Below are positions 25,686 to 38,800 of a stretch of 64,000 nt of DNA, in pieces. Each line of letters begins with the position of its first letter. Within the stretch, counting starts at the first letter, position 1. Below the pieces are notes generated by a model. It saw nothing but the letters and a program-made list of their open reading frames with translations. It made no database searches and had not been told where the DNA came from. The stretch lies in NCBI RefSeq assembly GCF_027947535.2, contig NZ_JAAGKO020000035.1:1-64000 (forward strand), given 5' to 3'. The stretch comes from Streptantibioticus silvisoli. Its GTDB lineage: Bacteria; Actinomycetota; Actinomycetes; Streptomycetales; Streptomycetaceae. The position numbers and the translations under genes were made by a program.

Positions 25686-27653
25686 TCAGCGGGCGACGAG
25701 CCGTACCGGCAGGTCGTCGAGCCCGAAATTGATGATCGAGGTGTTGTGCCGGGGCGTTCCGGCCGGTTCGATCGCGCGTGCCCGGGCGCGCAGCGTGGTG
25801 AAGATCGCCGACAGCTCGGCCTTGGCGAGGGCGGCGCCCACGCAGTAGTGCGGTCCGAAGCCGAGCCCGAGGTGGCGGTTGGGGCTGCGGTCGAGCAGCA
25901 GTTCCGCCGGGCGGTCGAAGCGCTCCGGGTCGTGGTTGGCCGCCCAGGTCCACACCACGACCTTCTCGCCGGCCCGGACGCGGATGCCGCCCAGTTCGGT
26001 CTCGCACGCCGCGGTGCGCAGTACGTGCAGTCCGGAGGAGGTCCAGCGCAGCAGTTCGTCGACCGCGTCGTCCATCTCCACCGTGCCGTCCCACAGCGCG
26101 GCGAACTGGTCGGGGTGGCGCAGCAGGGCGAGCATGCCCATCGCGGCGGTGTGCCGGACGGTCTGCACGCCGCCGACCAGGATGTTGTCGAGGTTGAGCA
26201 CGACCTCCTCCAGCGGCAGCCGCGCGCCGTCCACGGTGTGCGTCGCCAGCGTCCCGGCCAGCCCGCCGCCCGGCCGGGCCCGGTGCCGTACCGCGTGGCC
26301 GAACAGGTAGCGGATCAACTCCTGGTGGCCCGCCTGCCGTTCGTGCGCCGTGGTGCCGAGGAACGCCGCGTCGCTGAGGGCCACCACGCGGCCGCGGTCG
26401 GCGACCGGGATGTCGAGCAGGTCGCACATGACGGCCACCGGCACCGGCGAGATGAGGTCCACGAAGTTGACCTCACCGCCGTCGAGCCCGCGGCGTACCG
26501 CGTCCTCGGTGAGCTGGGCCAGGCGTGGCGCGTACCCGGCGGTACTGCGGGTGTTGAAGAACGGTGCGACGGGGTGGCGGAACGTGCGGTGCGCCGGGCC
26601 GTCGCACATCGCCATCATCCGTCCGGCGCCGGCCGGTGCCGCGCCGCCCGGCGAGGAGCCCAGCAGCGAACCGCCGGTCGAGCTGAAGGTGGCGCCGTCG
26701 CCGAGGACCTGCATCGCCAGTTCGTAGGACAGCACGGACCACACCGGTCCGTCGCCGGGGACGACGGTCCGGCACACCGGGGACGCCGAGCGCAGCGCGT
26801 CCACCCGGGCGGCCACGTCCGGGCCCTGCCAGAACAGGGTGTCGGACAGGTCGGGTGAGGTCGCCGGCGCCGCGGGCGCGGGGGCCGGGGCCGCGGCGGC
26901 CAGGGCGCGCAGCGGCTCCAGCGGGCCGGCGGTGGCGGGCGATGCCAGTACGTGGCCGCCCTCGACCAGGGCGACGGCCGGGGTTCCGCCCGCCACCTCG
27001 GCCCAGGCGGCCAGGTCGTCGGCGTCCACCAGCGGGTCGCCGGTCCCGGCGACCGCCAGCACCGCGACGGCCGGCAGCGGTCCGGGGCGGTGCCGGTAGG
27101 TGCGGCACAGCTCCAGGTCGGCGCCGATGACCTCCAGGGTCATGGCGGCCAGTTCCGGGTCCTGGCCGAGGACCGTGTCGAACCCGGTGGCAGCCAGCAG
27201 CCCGGCCGCGTCGAGCCGCTCGGGCAGCTGCTCGGCCCACACCTGCGGCGCCTTGACCGAGGCGGGCACGAGGAACCGCGGCAGGTGGCCGGCCGGCAGC
27301 GCGCGGGCGACCTCGTAGGCCAGCAGGCCGCCGAAGCTCTGCCCGTAGATGCCGAAGTCCACCCCCGCGGTGTGCGGCAGCAGGGCCGCGGTGACCTGGG
27401 CGACCAGCGTGTCGAAGTCGGCCGGCAGCGGCTCGTGCAGCCGCGCGCCGCGGCCGGGCAGCCGCAGCGCCCACACCTCGGTGTCCCGCGGCAGGGCCCC
27501 GGCCAGGGTGGCGAACGCCGAGACGTCGCCGCCGGCGTGCGGGAAGCAGAACAGCCGGGTCCGGGCGCCGGGCCGCGGGCGCAGGACCATGAACCAGTCG
27601 TCGACCACGTGCGGGCGGTCCGTCCGCTGTGGGGTGCGGATGTGCGTGGTCAT
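25686..27653 (-). CDS. Thioesterase-cytochrome P450 fusion protein
   Basis: A 655-residue two-domain enzyme. Residues about 15-255 are a type II thioesterase: RLFCFPHAGGDVSAF, nucleophile GQSFGG (Ser106) and His234 in EGGHV. An Ala/Pro linker (about 254-265) joins a cytochrome P450 (about 270-655) with ExxR at ELLR (533-536) and the haem-ligand loop LGFGPHYCVG (Cys604). The I-helix reads GGVQT (494-498), with Gln replacing the usual Asp/Glu and Thr498 kept. Paired separate enzymes of these types make beta-hydroxy amino acids on stand-alone A-T proteins (OxyD with Bhp, NovI). A covalent fusion suggests hydroxylation and release on one protein. ATG 27653 overlaps the upstream C gene. Confidence 0.9.
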   Translation of the reverse strand: MTTHIRTPQRTDRPHVVDDWFMVLRPRPGARTRLFCFPHAGGDVSAFATLAGALPRDTEVWALRLPGRGARLHEPLPADFDTLVAQVTAALLPHTAGVDFGIYGQSFGGLLAYEVARALPAGHLPRFLVPASVKAPQVWAEQLPERLDAAGLLAATGFDTVLGQDPELAAMTLEVIGADLELCRTYRHRPGPLPAVAVLAVAGTGDPLVDADDLAAWAEVAGGTPAVALVEGGHVLASPATAGPLEPLRALAAAAPAPAPAAPATSPDLSDTLFWQGPDVAARVDALRSASPVCRTVVPGDGPVWSVLSYELAMQVLGDGATFSSTGGSLLGSSPGGAAPAGAGRMMAMCDGPAHRTFRHPVAPFFNTRSTAGYAPRLAQLTEDAVRRGLDGGEVNFVDLISPVPVAVMCDLLDIPVADRGRVVALSDAAFLGTTAHERQAGHQELIRYLFGHAVRHRARPGGGLAGTLATHTVDGARLPLEEVVLNLDNILVGGVQTVRHTAAMGMLALLRHPDQFAALWDGTVEMDDAVDELLRWTSSGLHVLRTAACETELGGIRVRAGEKVVVWTWAANHDPERFDRPAELLLDRSPNRHLGLGFGPHYCVGAALAKAELSAIFTTLRARARAIEPAGTPRHNTSIINFGLDDLPVRLVAR

Positions 27654-29128
27654 CGTCGACCGTCCTGTTCCGGTGCGTCGTCGGGGCCCGCGCCGGCGGG
27701 CAGGAAAGCGGCCAGCGGTGCGTCCGGCTGCCGGCACAGCGCGGCCAGCACCCGGGCGTACGCGTCACGGAACCCGTCGGCCGCCGCCGCGGAGTACCGC
27801 GCGGCGTCCACCGTCAAGCTGCCGCGCAGGGTGCCGTCGGTGTCGTGCAGCAGGTCGAGTTCGAGGTCGAACCGGGGGCTGTCGTCGTTGCCGATCGGGC
27901 ACTCGTCCACCCGCAGGCCGTGCCAGCGCGCGGCCGATCCGCCCACGTCGTGCGCGGACACCAGCTGGAACATCACCTGCGCCAGCGGGCGCTGCCCGGC
28001 GCGGCGGGGGACGCCGAGGGCCTTGACGATCCGGTCGAAGGGAAGCAGGTCGTGGTCGAGGCCGTCGGCCACCGCGGCGCGCACCGCGCGGGCGGCGCCG
28101 GCGAACGACCAGCGCGGGTCGAGGTCCATCCGCAGCGGCATCAGGTTCACGAAGTAGCCGACCACGTCGTCGAGTTGGGGGAAGGCCCGGCCGCTGCTGG
28201 GCACCCCGGCGACGACGTCGCGCGACCCGCCGGCCGCCGCGAGCCAGACCAGGAAGGCGGTGAAGGTCACCGCGAACGGGGTGAGGTCGTACCGCACAGC
28301 GACCGATGCGACGGCGGCGGTGGTCGGCCCGGGCAGGTCGAAGTGCAGGGAGCGGCCGCCCTGCTGCCCGGTGGCCGCGTCCGGCGGCGGGGCCGACCGT
28401 TCGGGGGCGCCGTGCAGGGTGCGGCACCAGTGCTCCACGGCCCGTTCGTGGCGCCGGGTGCGCGTCATCAGCGTCGTCTGCCACAGCGCGAAGTCGCCGT
28501 AGCCGTGCGGCAGCACGGGCAGGTCGGCGGTCGGACCGCCGGCCGCCTGCGAGTACAGCGCGGCCAGGTCGCGCAGCGCGATGCGCATGGACCAGCCGTC
28601 GACGACCAGGTGGTGCCAGACCAGCAGCAGCACGTGGTCATCAGCGGCCAGCCGCAGCAGCCGGGCGCGCAGCAGCGGTTCGACGGCCAGGTCGAACGGG
28701 ACGGCCATCTCCTCGCGGGCCACCCGCTGGATCTCCGCGTCGGCCGGCGCGGTCCCCGGGCCGCCGACCGGGCGCAGTTCCACCGGGGTGCCCGCGGGAC
28801 GGATCACGGCGTGCGGGCGACCGCGGCGGGCGACCACGTTGGTCCGCAGCACCGTGTGCCGGTCGGCCAGCGCGGTCAGCGCCGTGCCGAGGGCCGCGGT
28901 GTCCAACGGGCCGTGCGTCCGCAGGCCGACGCACACGTTGTAGGTGGTGGAGTCCGGGTGCAGCTGCTGGAGGAACCACAGCTGGCGCTGGCCCTCGGAC
29001 AGCGGCATCTCGCCGTCGGCGTCCGAGCCGGTGGGCAGCACGTCGTGCGCGGCGACCTGCGGTTCGCCCAGCGCGGCGAGCAGGTCGCGGACCGCCTCGT
29101 CGGCGTCCACCTGCGGGTGCGCGCTCAC
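27650..29128 (-). CDS. Stand-alone NRPS condensation protein (C4)
   Basis: A 492-residue free-standing condensation domain. It begins the canonical fold with MPLSEGQRQLWFLQQLHPDS and contains the active-site motif HHLVVDGWS, with intact second His and Asp, then DVVAGVPSSGRAFPQLDDVV and GYFVNLMPLR. No A or T domain is attached. GTG 29128 overlaps the A-T stop (GTGA), and its own stop overlaps the TE-P450 start (ATGA). It could join the T4-bound intermediate to the residue on T5. Being physically separate, it is a split-module component acting in trans. The N-terminal 40 residues before the fold may be a docking region. Confidence 0.92.
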   Translation of the reverse strand: MSAHPQVDADEAVRDLLAALGEPQVAAHDVLPTGSDADGEMPLSEGQRQLWFLQQLHPDSTTYNVCVGLRTHGPLDTAALGTALTALADRHTVLRTNVVARRGRPHAVIRPAGTPVELRPVGGPGTAPADAEIQRVAREEMAVPFDLAVEPLLRARLLRLAADDHVLLLVWHHLVVDGWSMRIALRDLAALYSQAAGGPTADLPVLPHGYGDFALWQTTLMTRTRRHERAVEHWCRTLHGAPERSAPPPDAATGQQGGRSLHFDLPGPTTAAVASVAVRYDLTPFAVTFTAFLVWLAAAGGSRDVVAGVPSSGRAFPQLDDVVGYFVNLMPLRMDLDPRWSFAGAARAVRAAVADGLDHDLLPFDRIVKALGVPRRAGQRPLAQVMFQLVSAHDVGGSAARWHGLRVDECPIGNDDSPRFDLELDLLHDTDGTLRGSLTVDAARYSAAAADGFRDAYARVLAALCRQPDAPLAAFLPAGAGPDDAPEQDGRR

Positions 29129-31020
29129 CGCGACAGCCTCTCCAGCAGGCCGGGCAGGTCGGGCTCGGCACCTTCGGCGGCGATCGTGGCGCGTACCGCG
29201 GTGGTGAAGTGGTCCAGGTCGCGCGATCCCACCAGCGAGGCGAGGGTGACGTTGACCCCGAGCGCGGCCCGCAGTACGTGCACCAGGCGCACGGCCAGCA
29301 GCGAATGGCCGCCCAGCGCCGCGAAGTTGTCGGCGCCGCGCACCTGCTCGACGCCCAGCAGTTTCGCCCAGGTCAGGCCGATCAGGTCGCGCAGCGGGTC
29401 GGCCGGCTCCGGCGGCAGGTCCTCGGCGGCGGTCGGGGCGTCGTCGTGCGGGACGGGCAGCGCCGCGCGGTCGAGCTTGCCGTTGGCGGTCAGCGGCAGC
29501 GCCGGCAAGGTGGTGAAGGTGGCGGGGACGAGGTAGGCGGGCAGCCGGTCGGCCAGGAAGGCGCGCAGGGCGGCCGGGTCGGCCGGGGTACCGTCCCGGG
29601 TGGCCAGGTGGGCCGCGAGGCGCTTGTCGCCGGCGGCCGGTTCCCACACCGTCACCGCGCACGCGGTGACGTCCGGGTGCGCAGCGAGCGTCACCTCGAT
29701 CTCACCGGGTTCGACGCGCCGGCCGCGGATCTTGGCCTGGTTGTCCCGCCGGCCGATGAACTCATAGGCGCCGTCGGGCAGTTGCCGTACCAGGTCGCCG
29801 GTGCGGTACATCCGGGCGCCGGGCAGCGGGCTGAACGGGTCGGGGACGAAGGCGCGCGCGGTCAGGCCGGGGCGGTGGTGGTAGCCGTGGGCGAGGGCGG
29901 GGCCGCTGACGTACAGCTCCCCGGTCACGCCGCTCGGGCAGGGCCGCAGGTTCTCGTCGAGCACCCGCACGGTGCGGTCGCCGACCGGGGTGCCGATGGG
30001 GATGCGCCCGTCGGCCAGGTCGGCCTCGCGCACCGGCCGGACCGTGCTGAAGACGGTGGTCTCCGACGGCCCGTAGCAGTTCACCAGCCGGGTGCCCGGG
30101 TGGCGGCGGGCGACCTGCCGGGTGTGTTGCGGTGAGACCGCCTCGCCGCCGAAGAGCAGGTGGCGCGGGGCGGTGACGTCGCCGGTGTCGCCGTGCGCCA
30201 GCAGGTTGAAGGCCGCCGTGGTCAAGAACATCACGGTGACTCCGTGCTCGGCCGCGCAGCGCACCGTGGCCAGCGGGTCACCGGTGTCGTGCGCCGGGAC
30301 GACGACCCGTCCGCCGGTCAGCAGCGCCGGGTACAGGTCGATCAGGTGGCCGTCCCAGGCCAGCGCGCAGTGCAGCAGGGAGATGGAGTCCGGCCCCCAC
30401 ATGGCGTAGTCGGTGCCCGCGAAGAACCCCGGGACGGCCCGGTGCGGGACGAGGGTGCCCTTCGGCGTGCCGGTCGAGCCGGAGGTGTAGGTGACGTAGA
30501 CGGTGTCGTCCGCCCGCACCACCAGGTCCGGCGCGGTGGCCGGCTGCCGGTCCACGCTGCCGTCGGCCACGTCCAGGACGCGGACCCCGAAGTTGGCTGC
30601 GGTGGCCGGGTCGGCGCTGACCACGACGGCCGCGCCGGCGTCCTGCACGCAGTGCACGAGGCGGGCGTGGTGGACGTGCGGCTCCAACGGCAGGTAGGCC
30701 GCCGCCGCCTTCAGCACGCCGAGCATGGCCGCCACGCACTCGGTGGAGCGCGACAGGTGCAGGCCGACGGTGTCGCCCGGCCGCACCCCGGCGGCCCGCA
30801 GCCAGTGCGCGAACCGGTTGGCGCGTGCGTCCAGTTCGGCGTAGGTCAGCAGGCCGCCGCCGACCTGGGTGAGGGCCACCGCGTCGGGGCTGCGGCGTAC
30901 CTGCTCCTCGAACCAGGCGGGGATGGTGCCCTCCCGCCCCGGGGTGGCGGGCAGGGCGTTGGCGGCTGCCGGGTTCGCGGCCGCCGCCACGGCCGGCGGT
31001 GCCGGGGTCTCGACGCTCAT
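29125..31020 (-). CDS. NRPS A-T didomain (A4-T4)
   Basis: A 631-residue protein. The adenylation domain spans about 30-530 with A3 YTSGSTGTPKG, A4 region LAWDGHLIDLYPALL, A5 NCYGPSETTVFS, A7 MYRTGDLV and A10 LTANGKLDR. The carrier domain (about 550-620) has the site LGGHSL. Hand alignment to GrsA gives D-G-I-F-L-G-C-V-F-K. That is close to the string for A2 in the first NRPS (D-G-L-F-V-G-G-V-F-K), so both may select related, possibly branched or hydrophobic, residues. ATG 31020 overlaps the MbtH stop. Stand-alone A-T proteins next to a P450 and thioesterase often load an amino acid for beta-hydroxylation, which fits the TE-P450 two genes downstream. Confidence 0.93.
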   Translation of the reverse strand: MSVETPAPPAVAAAANPAAANALPATPGREGTIPAWFEEQVRRSPDAVALTQVGGGLLTYAELDARANRFAHWLRAAGVRPGDTVGLHLSRSTECVAAMLGVLKAAAAYLPLEPHVHHARLVHCVQDAGAAVVVSADPATAANFGVRVLDVADGSVDRQPATAPDLVVRADDTVYVTYTSGSTGTPKGTLVPHRAVPGFFAGTDYAMWGPDSISLLHCALAWDGHLIDLYPALLTGGRVVVPAHDTGDPLATVRCAAEHGVTVMFLTTAAFNLLAHGDTGDVTAPRHLLFGGEAVSPQHTRQVARRHPGTRLVNCYGPSETTVFSTVRPVREADLADGRIPIGTPVGDRTVRVLDENLRPCPSGVTGELYVSGPALAHGYHHRPGLTARAFVPDPFSPLPGARMYRTGDLVRQLPDGAYEFIGRRDNQAKIRGRRVEPGEIEVTLAAHPDVTACAVTVWEPAAGDKRLAAHLATRDGTPADPAALRAFLADRLPAYLVPATFTTLPALPLTANGKLDRAALPVPHDDAPTAAEDLPPEPADPLRDLIGLTWAKLLGVEQVRGADNFAALGGHSLLAVRLVHVLRAALGVNVTLASLVGSRDLDHFTTAVRATIAAEGAEPDLPGLLERLSR

Positions 31021-31235
31021 CGCACGCCCTCCTCGGCACGCCGGCGCTCCACGGACTCCCGCAGGCTGCGGGGGCGGATGTCCGGCCAGATGGCCTCGAT
31101 CCGCTCCAGGCACCGCTCCTCGGACCCGGTGGTCCCCTCGGCCGTCCAGCCGTTCGGCAGCGGGACCCCGGCGGGCCACAGGGAGTACTGCTCCTCGTCG
31201 TTGACGACCACGTCGAAGGTGGTGAAGGCGTCCAT
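31017..31235 (-). CDS. MbtH-like protein
   Basis: A 72-residue MbtH-family chaperone and activator of adenylation domains. The family signature is intact: VVVNDEEQYSLWPAGVPLP, GWTAEG, then CLERIEAIWPDIRPRSLRE, including the conserved Trp residues. It binds A domains and is often essential for their activity. Two starts compete: GTG 31244 sits inside the AAGGAG site, whereas ATG 31235 has that site eight bases upstream, so I chose the latter. The stop overlaps the A4-T4 start, so MbtH and A4-T4 are coupled, which hints that A4 at least is MbtH-dependent. Confidence 0.96.
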   Translation of the reverse strand: MDAFTTFDVVVNDEEQYSLWPAGVPLPNGWTAEGTTGSEERCLERIEAIWPDIRPRSLRESVERRRAEEGVR

Positions 31236-31240
31236 GTCGG

Positions 31241-35797
<4,557 letters not shown>

Positions 35798-35825
35798 GAT
35801 CACTCCAATCGGACGGTGGGGGGTC

Positions 35826-38800
35826 TCAGGCCAGCCGGGCGGCGAGGGCGGAGACGGTCTTGCAGGCGAAGATCAGCCGCGGCGGTACCTCGGTGCCGAG
35901 CTCGCGGGCCAGCACCAGGGCCAGCCGCACCGCGCGCAGCGAGTCGCCGCCGAGCCCGAAGAAGTTGTCCTGCGTGCCGAAGTCGTCGATGCCCAGCACC
36001 TGGGACCAGGCCCGGAAGATCGTGCGTTCCAGCTCCGTGTCGCCCTTGGCCGGCGGGGCCGCCACACCGGTGGTGGGCGCGGTGGCGGCCGCCGGTGCGG
36101 ACAGCGCCTTGCGGTCGACCTTGCCGTTGGCGGTCAGCGGCAGCGCGGCCAGCACCGTGAAGGTGGCCGGCAGCATGTGGTCGGGCAGCAGCGCGGCCAA
36201 GTGGGCGCGCAGTTCCGCCGTCCCCGGCGCCGCCCCGGCGTCCTTGGCCGTCAGGTGGGCGGCGAGGCGCTTGTCGCCCGGCGCCGGTTCGTGGACGACG
36301 ACCACGCAGGAGCCGACCGCGGGGTGCGTCGCCAGGGCGTTCTCGATCTCGCCCAGCTCGACGCGGTAGCCCCTGATCTTGATCTGGTTGTCCCGGCGCC
36401 CCGCGAACTCGTAGGCGCCGCGGGGCAGTTGACGTACCAGATCGCCGGTGCGGTACATCCGGGCGCCGGGCATCGGGCTGAACGGGTCGGGGACGAAGGC
36501 GCGCGCGGTCAGGCCCGGCCGGTCGTGGTAGCCGTGGCCGACGGCCGGGCCGCCGATGTAGAGCTCCCCGGTGCCGCCGGGCGGGCAGGGCCGCAGTGAC
36601 CCGTCCAGTACCCGGGTGACGCGGTCGCCGACGTCCCGGCCGACCGGGACCTGGCCGCCGGCCAGGTCCGCCGGCCGCAGGACGTCGACGGTGGCGAACA
36701 CCGTGGTCTCCGACGGGCCGTAGCCGTAGGCGATCCGCAGCCCCGGTGCCGCCTCCAGCACGCGCCGGAAGTGGTCGGCCGGTACCGCGTCGCCGCCGAC
36801 CACCAGGCAGCGCAGTCCGGCCAGCAGGCCGGGTTCCGCGACGGCCACCGCGCCGAGCGCCGCCGGGCTCAGGAACAGGTCGGTCGCGCCGTGGTCCGCG
36901 GCGGTGCGGGCGACCGCGAGCGGGTCGTCGTCACCGGGCCCGCAGACGACGGTCCGCCCGCCGGTCATCAGCGCCGGGTACAGGTCCAGCACGTGGCCGT
37001 CCCAGGACAGCGCCGAGTGCAGGACCGAGGTCGAACCCGGGCCCCAGCCGGCGTACTCGGCGTCGCGGAAGAAGCCGGGGATCGCGCGGTGCGGCACCAG
37101 CGTGCCCTTCGGCGTGCCCGTCGAGCCCGAGGTGTACGGCAGGTAGACCCCGTCCTCGGCGGTCACCGCCACCCCCACCGGATCGGCCGGGCAGCGCTCC
37201 GGCGTGCCGTCGAGCACGTCGAGCACCCGGGCGCCCAGGCCGGCCGCCACCGCCGGATCGGTGCTGACCACCACGGCGGGGCCGGTGTCGCGCACGCACA
37301 GCGCGAGCCGGTCGCGGTGGAGGTGCGGCTCCAGCGGCAGGTAGGCGGCGCCGGCCTTCAGCACCCCCAGCATCACCGCCACCCAGCGCGCCGACCGCGG
37401 CAGGTGCAGGCCGACGGTGTCCCCCACCCGCACGCCGGCGTCCCGCAGCCAGTGGGCGAACCGGTTGGCCCGCGCGTCCAGTTCGGCGTACGACCACGCC
37501 CGGCCGCTGTCCGCCTCCAGCAGCGCCGGGGCGCCGGGGGTACGCCGCGCCCAGTCCTCGAAGACGGCCACCACCGTGTCGGCGACCACCGTGTCGGCCT
37601 CGGGCTCGCCGTCGCCGCCGATGGCGGTGTCGGGGCTCTCGGTCAGCCGGGCCAGCAGGTCGAGCCACTCCTGCCGCAGCCGCTCGACGCGCTCCCGGTC
37701 GTACAGGCCGGTGTCGTACTCGATCCAGCCCTGGAACCCGTCGCCGGACTCCTCGATCATCCAGGCCAGTTCGAACTTGGCCTCGGCGTGCGCGTGCAGC
37801 CGCCGGGTGCCGCTCGCCGGTCCGAGCCGCACCGGGCGGTCCGCGCCGGGGTGCAGTTCGAAGATCGTCTGGAACAGCGGGTCGGCGTCCGCGCGGCGAT
37901 CGTCCAGGACCGCGCCGACGATGGCGTCCAGCGGGGTGTCCTGGTGGGCGAACGCGTCGAAGGAGGCGTCCTTGACCTGTTCGACCAGCGCGCCGAACCC
38001 GCTGTCCGCCGCGAACCGCAACCGCAGCGGCACGAGGTTGACGAAGTAGCCGATCAGCCCTTCGAGTTCGGGCCGGCTGCGGGTGGTGACCGGGGTGCCG
38101 ACCACCAGGTCCCGCGCGCCGGTCACCCGGTGCAGCAGCGCCGCGTACCCGGCCAGCAGCACGGTGTACGGGGTCGAACGGGTCGAGCGGGCCAGCTCGC
38201 GCACCCGCCGGGCGGTACGCGGCGGCACGGTGAACCGCAGGCTGGCCGCGACCCGCTCCCCGCCGGCCGTGCGCGGGCGGTCGGTGGGCGGCGTGCTGAT
38301 CCGCGGCGCCCCCGCCAGCCGCTGCCGCCAGTGGTCGAGGTGCTCGCGCTGCGGGAGCGACTGCTGCCAGATGCTGTAGTCGGGATATCCGACCGGCAGT
38401 TCGGGCAACCGGGGCGCCCGGCCGGCCGCCGCGGCCTGGTACAGCTCCCCCAGGTCGCGTTCCAGCACCCCGAGCGAGGACTCGTCCCACACCAGGTGGT
38501 GGAAGACCGCCACCAGCGTGCTGCGGGCCTGCCCGTGCCGGATGAGCCGCATCCGCAGCAGCGGGCCGTCGGTGAGACGGAAGGGCTCGGCGGCGTCCGC
38601 GGCGACCAGGGCCTCGACGGCCGCGCCGTCGGCGTCCTCGGCCAGCTCGCTGACGGCCAGCGGCACCGCCGCGTACGGGCGCACGATCTGGCACGGTTCG
38701 CCGTCCTCGTCGCCGAAGACGGTGCGCAGCGCCTCGTGCCGGTCGATCAGCCCGCCCAGCGCCGCCCGCAGCGCCGCCGGGTCCACGGGCCCGTCCAGCT

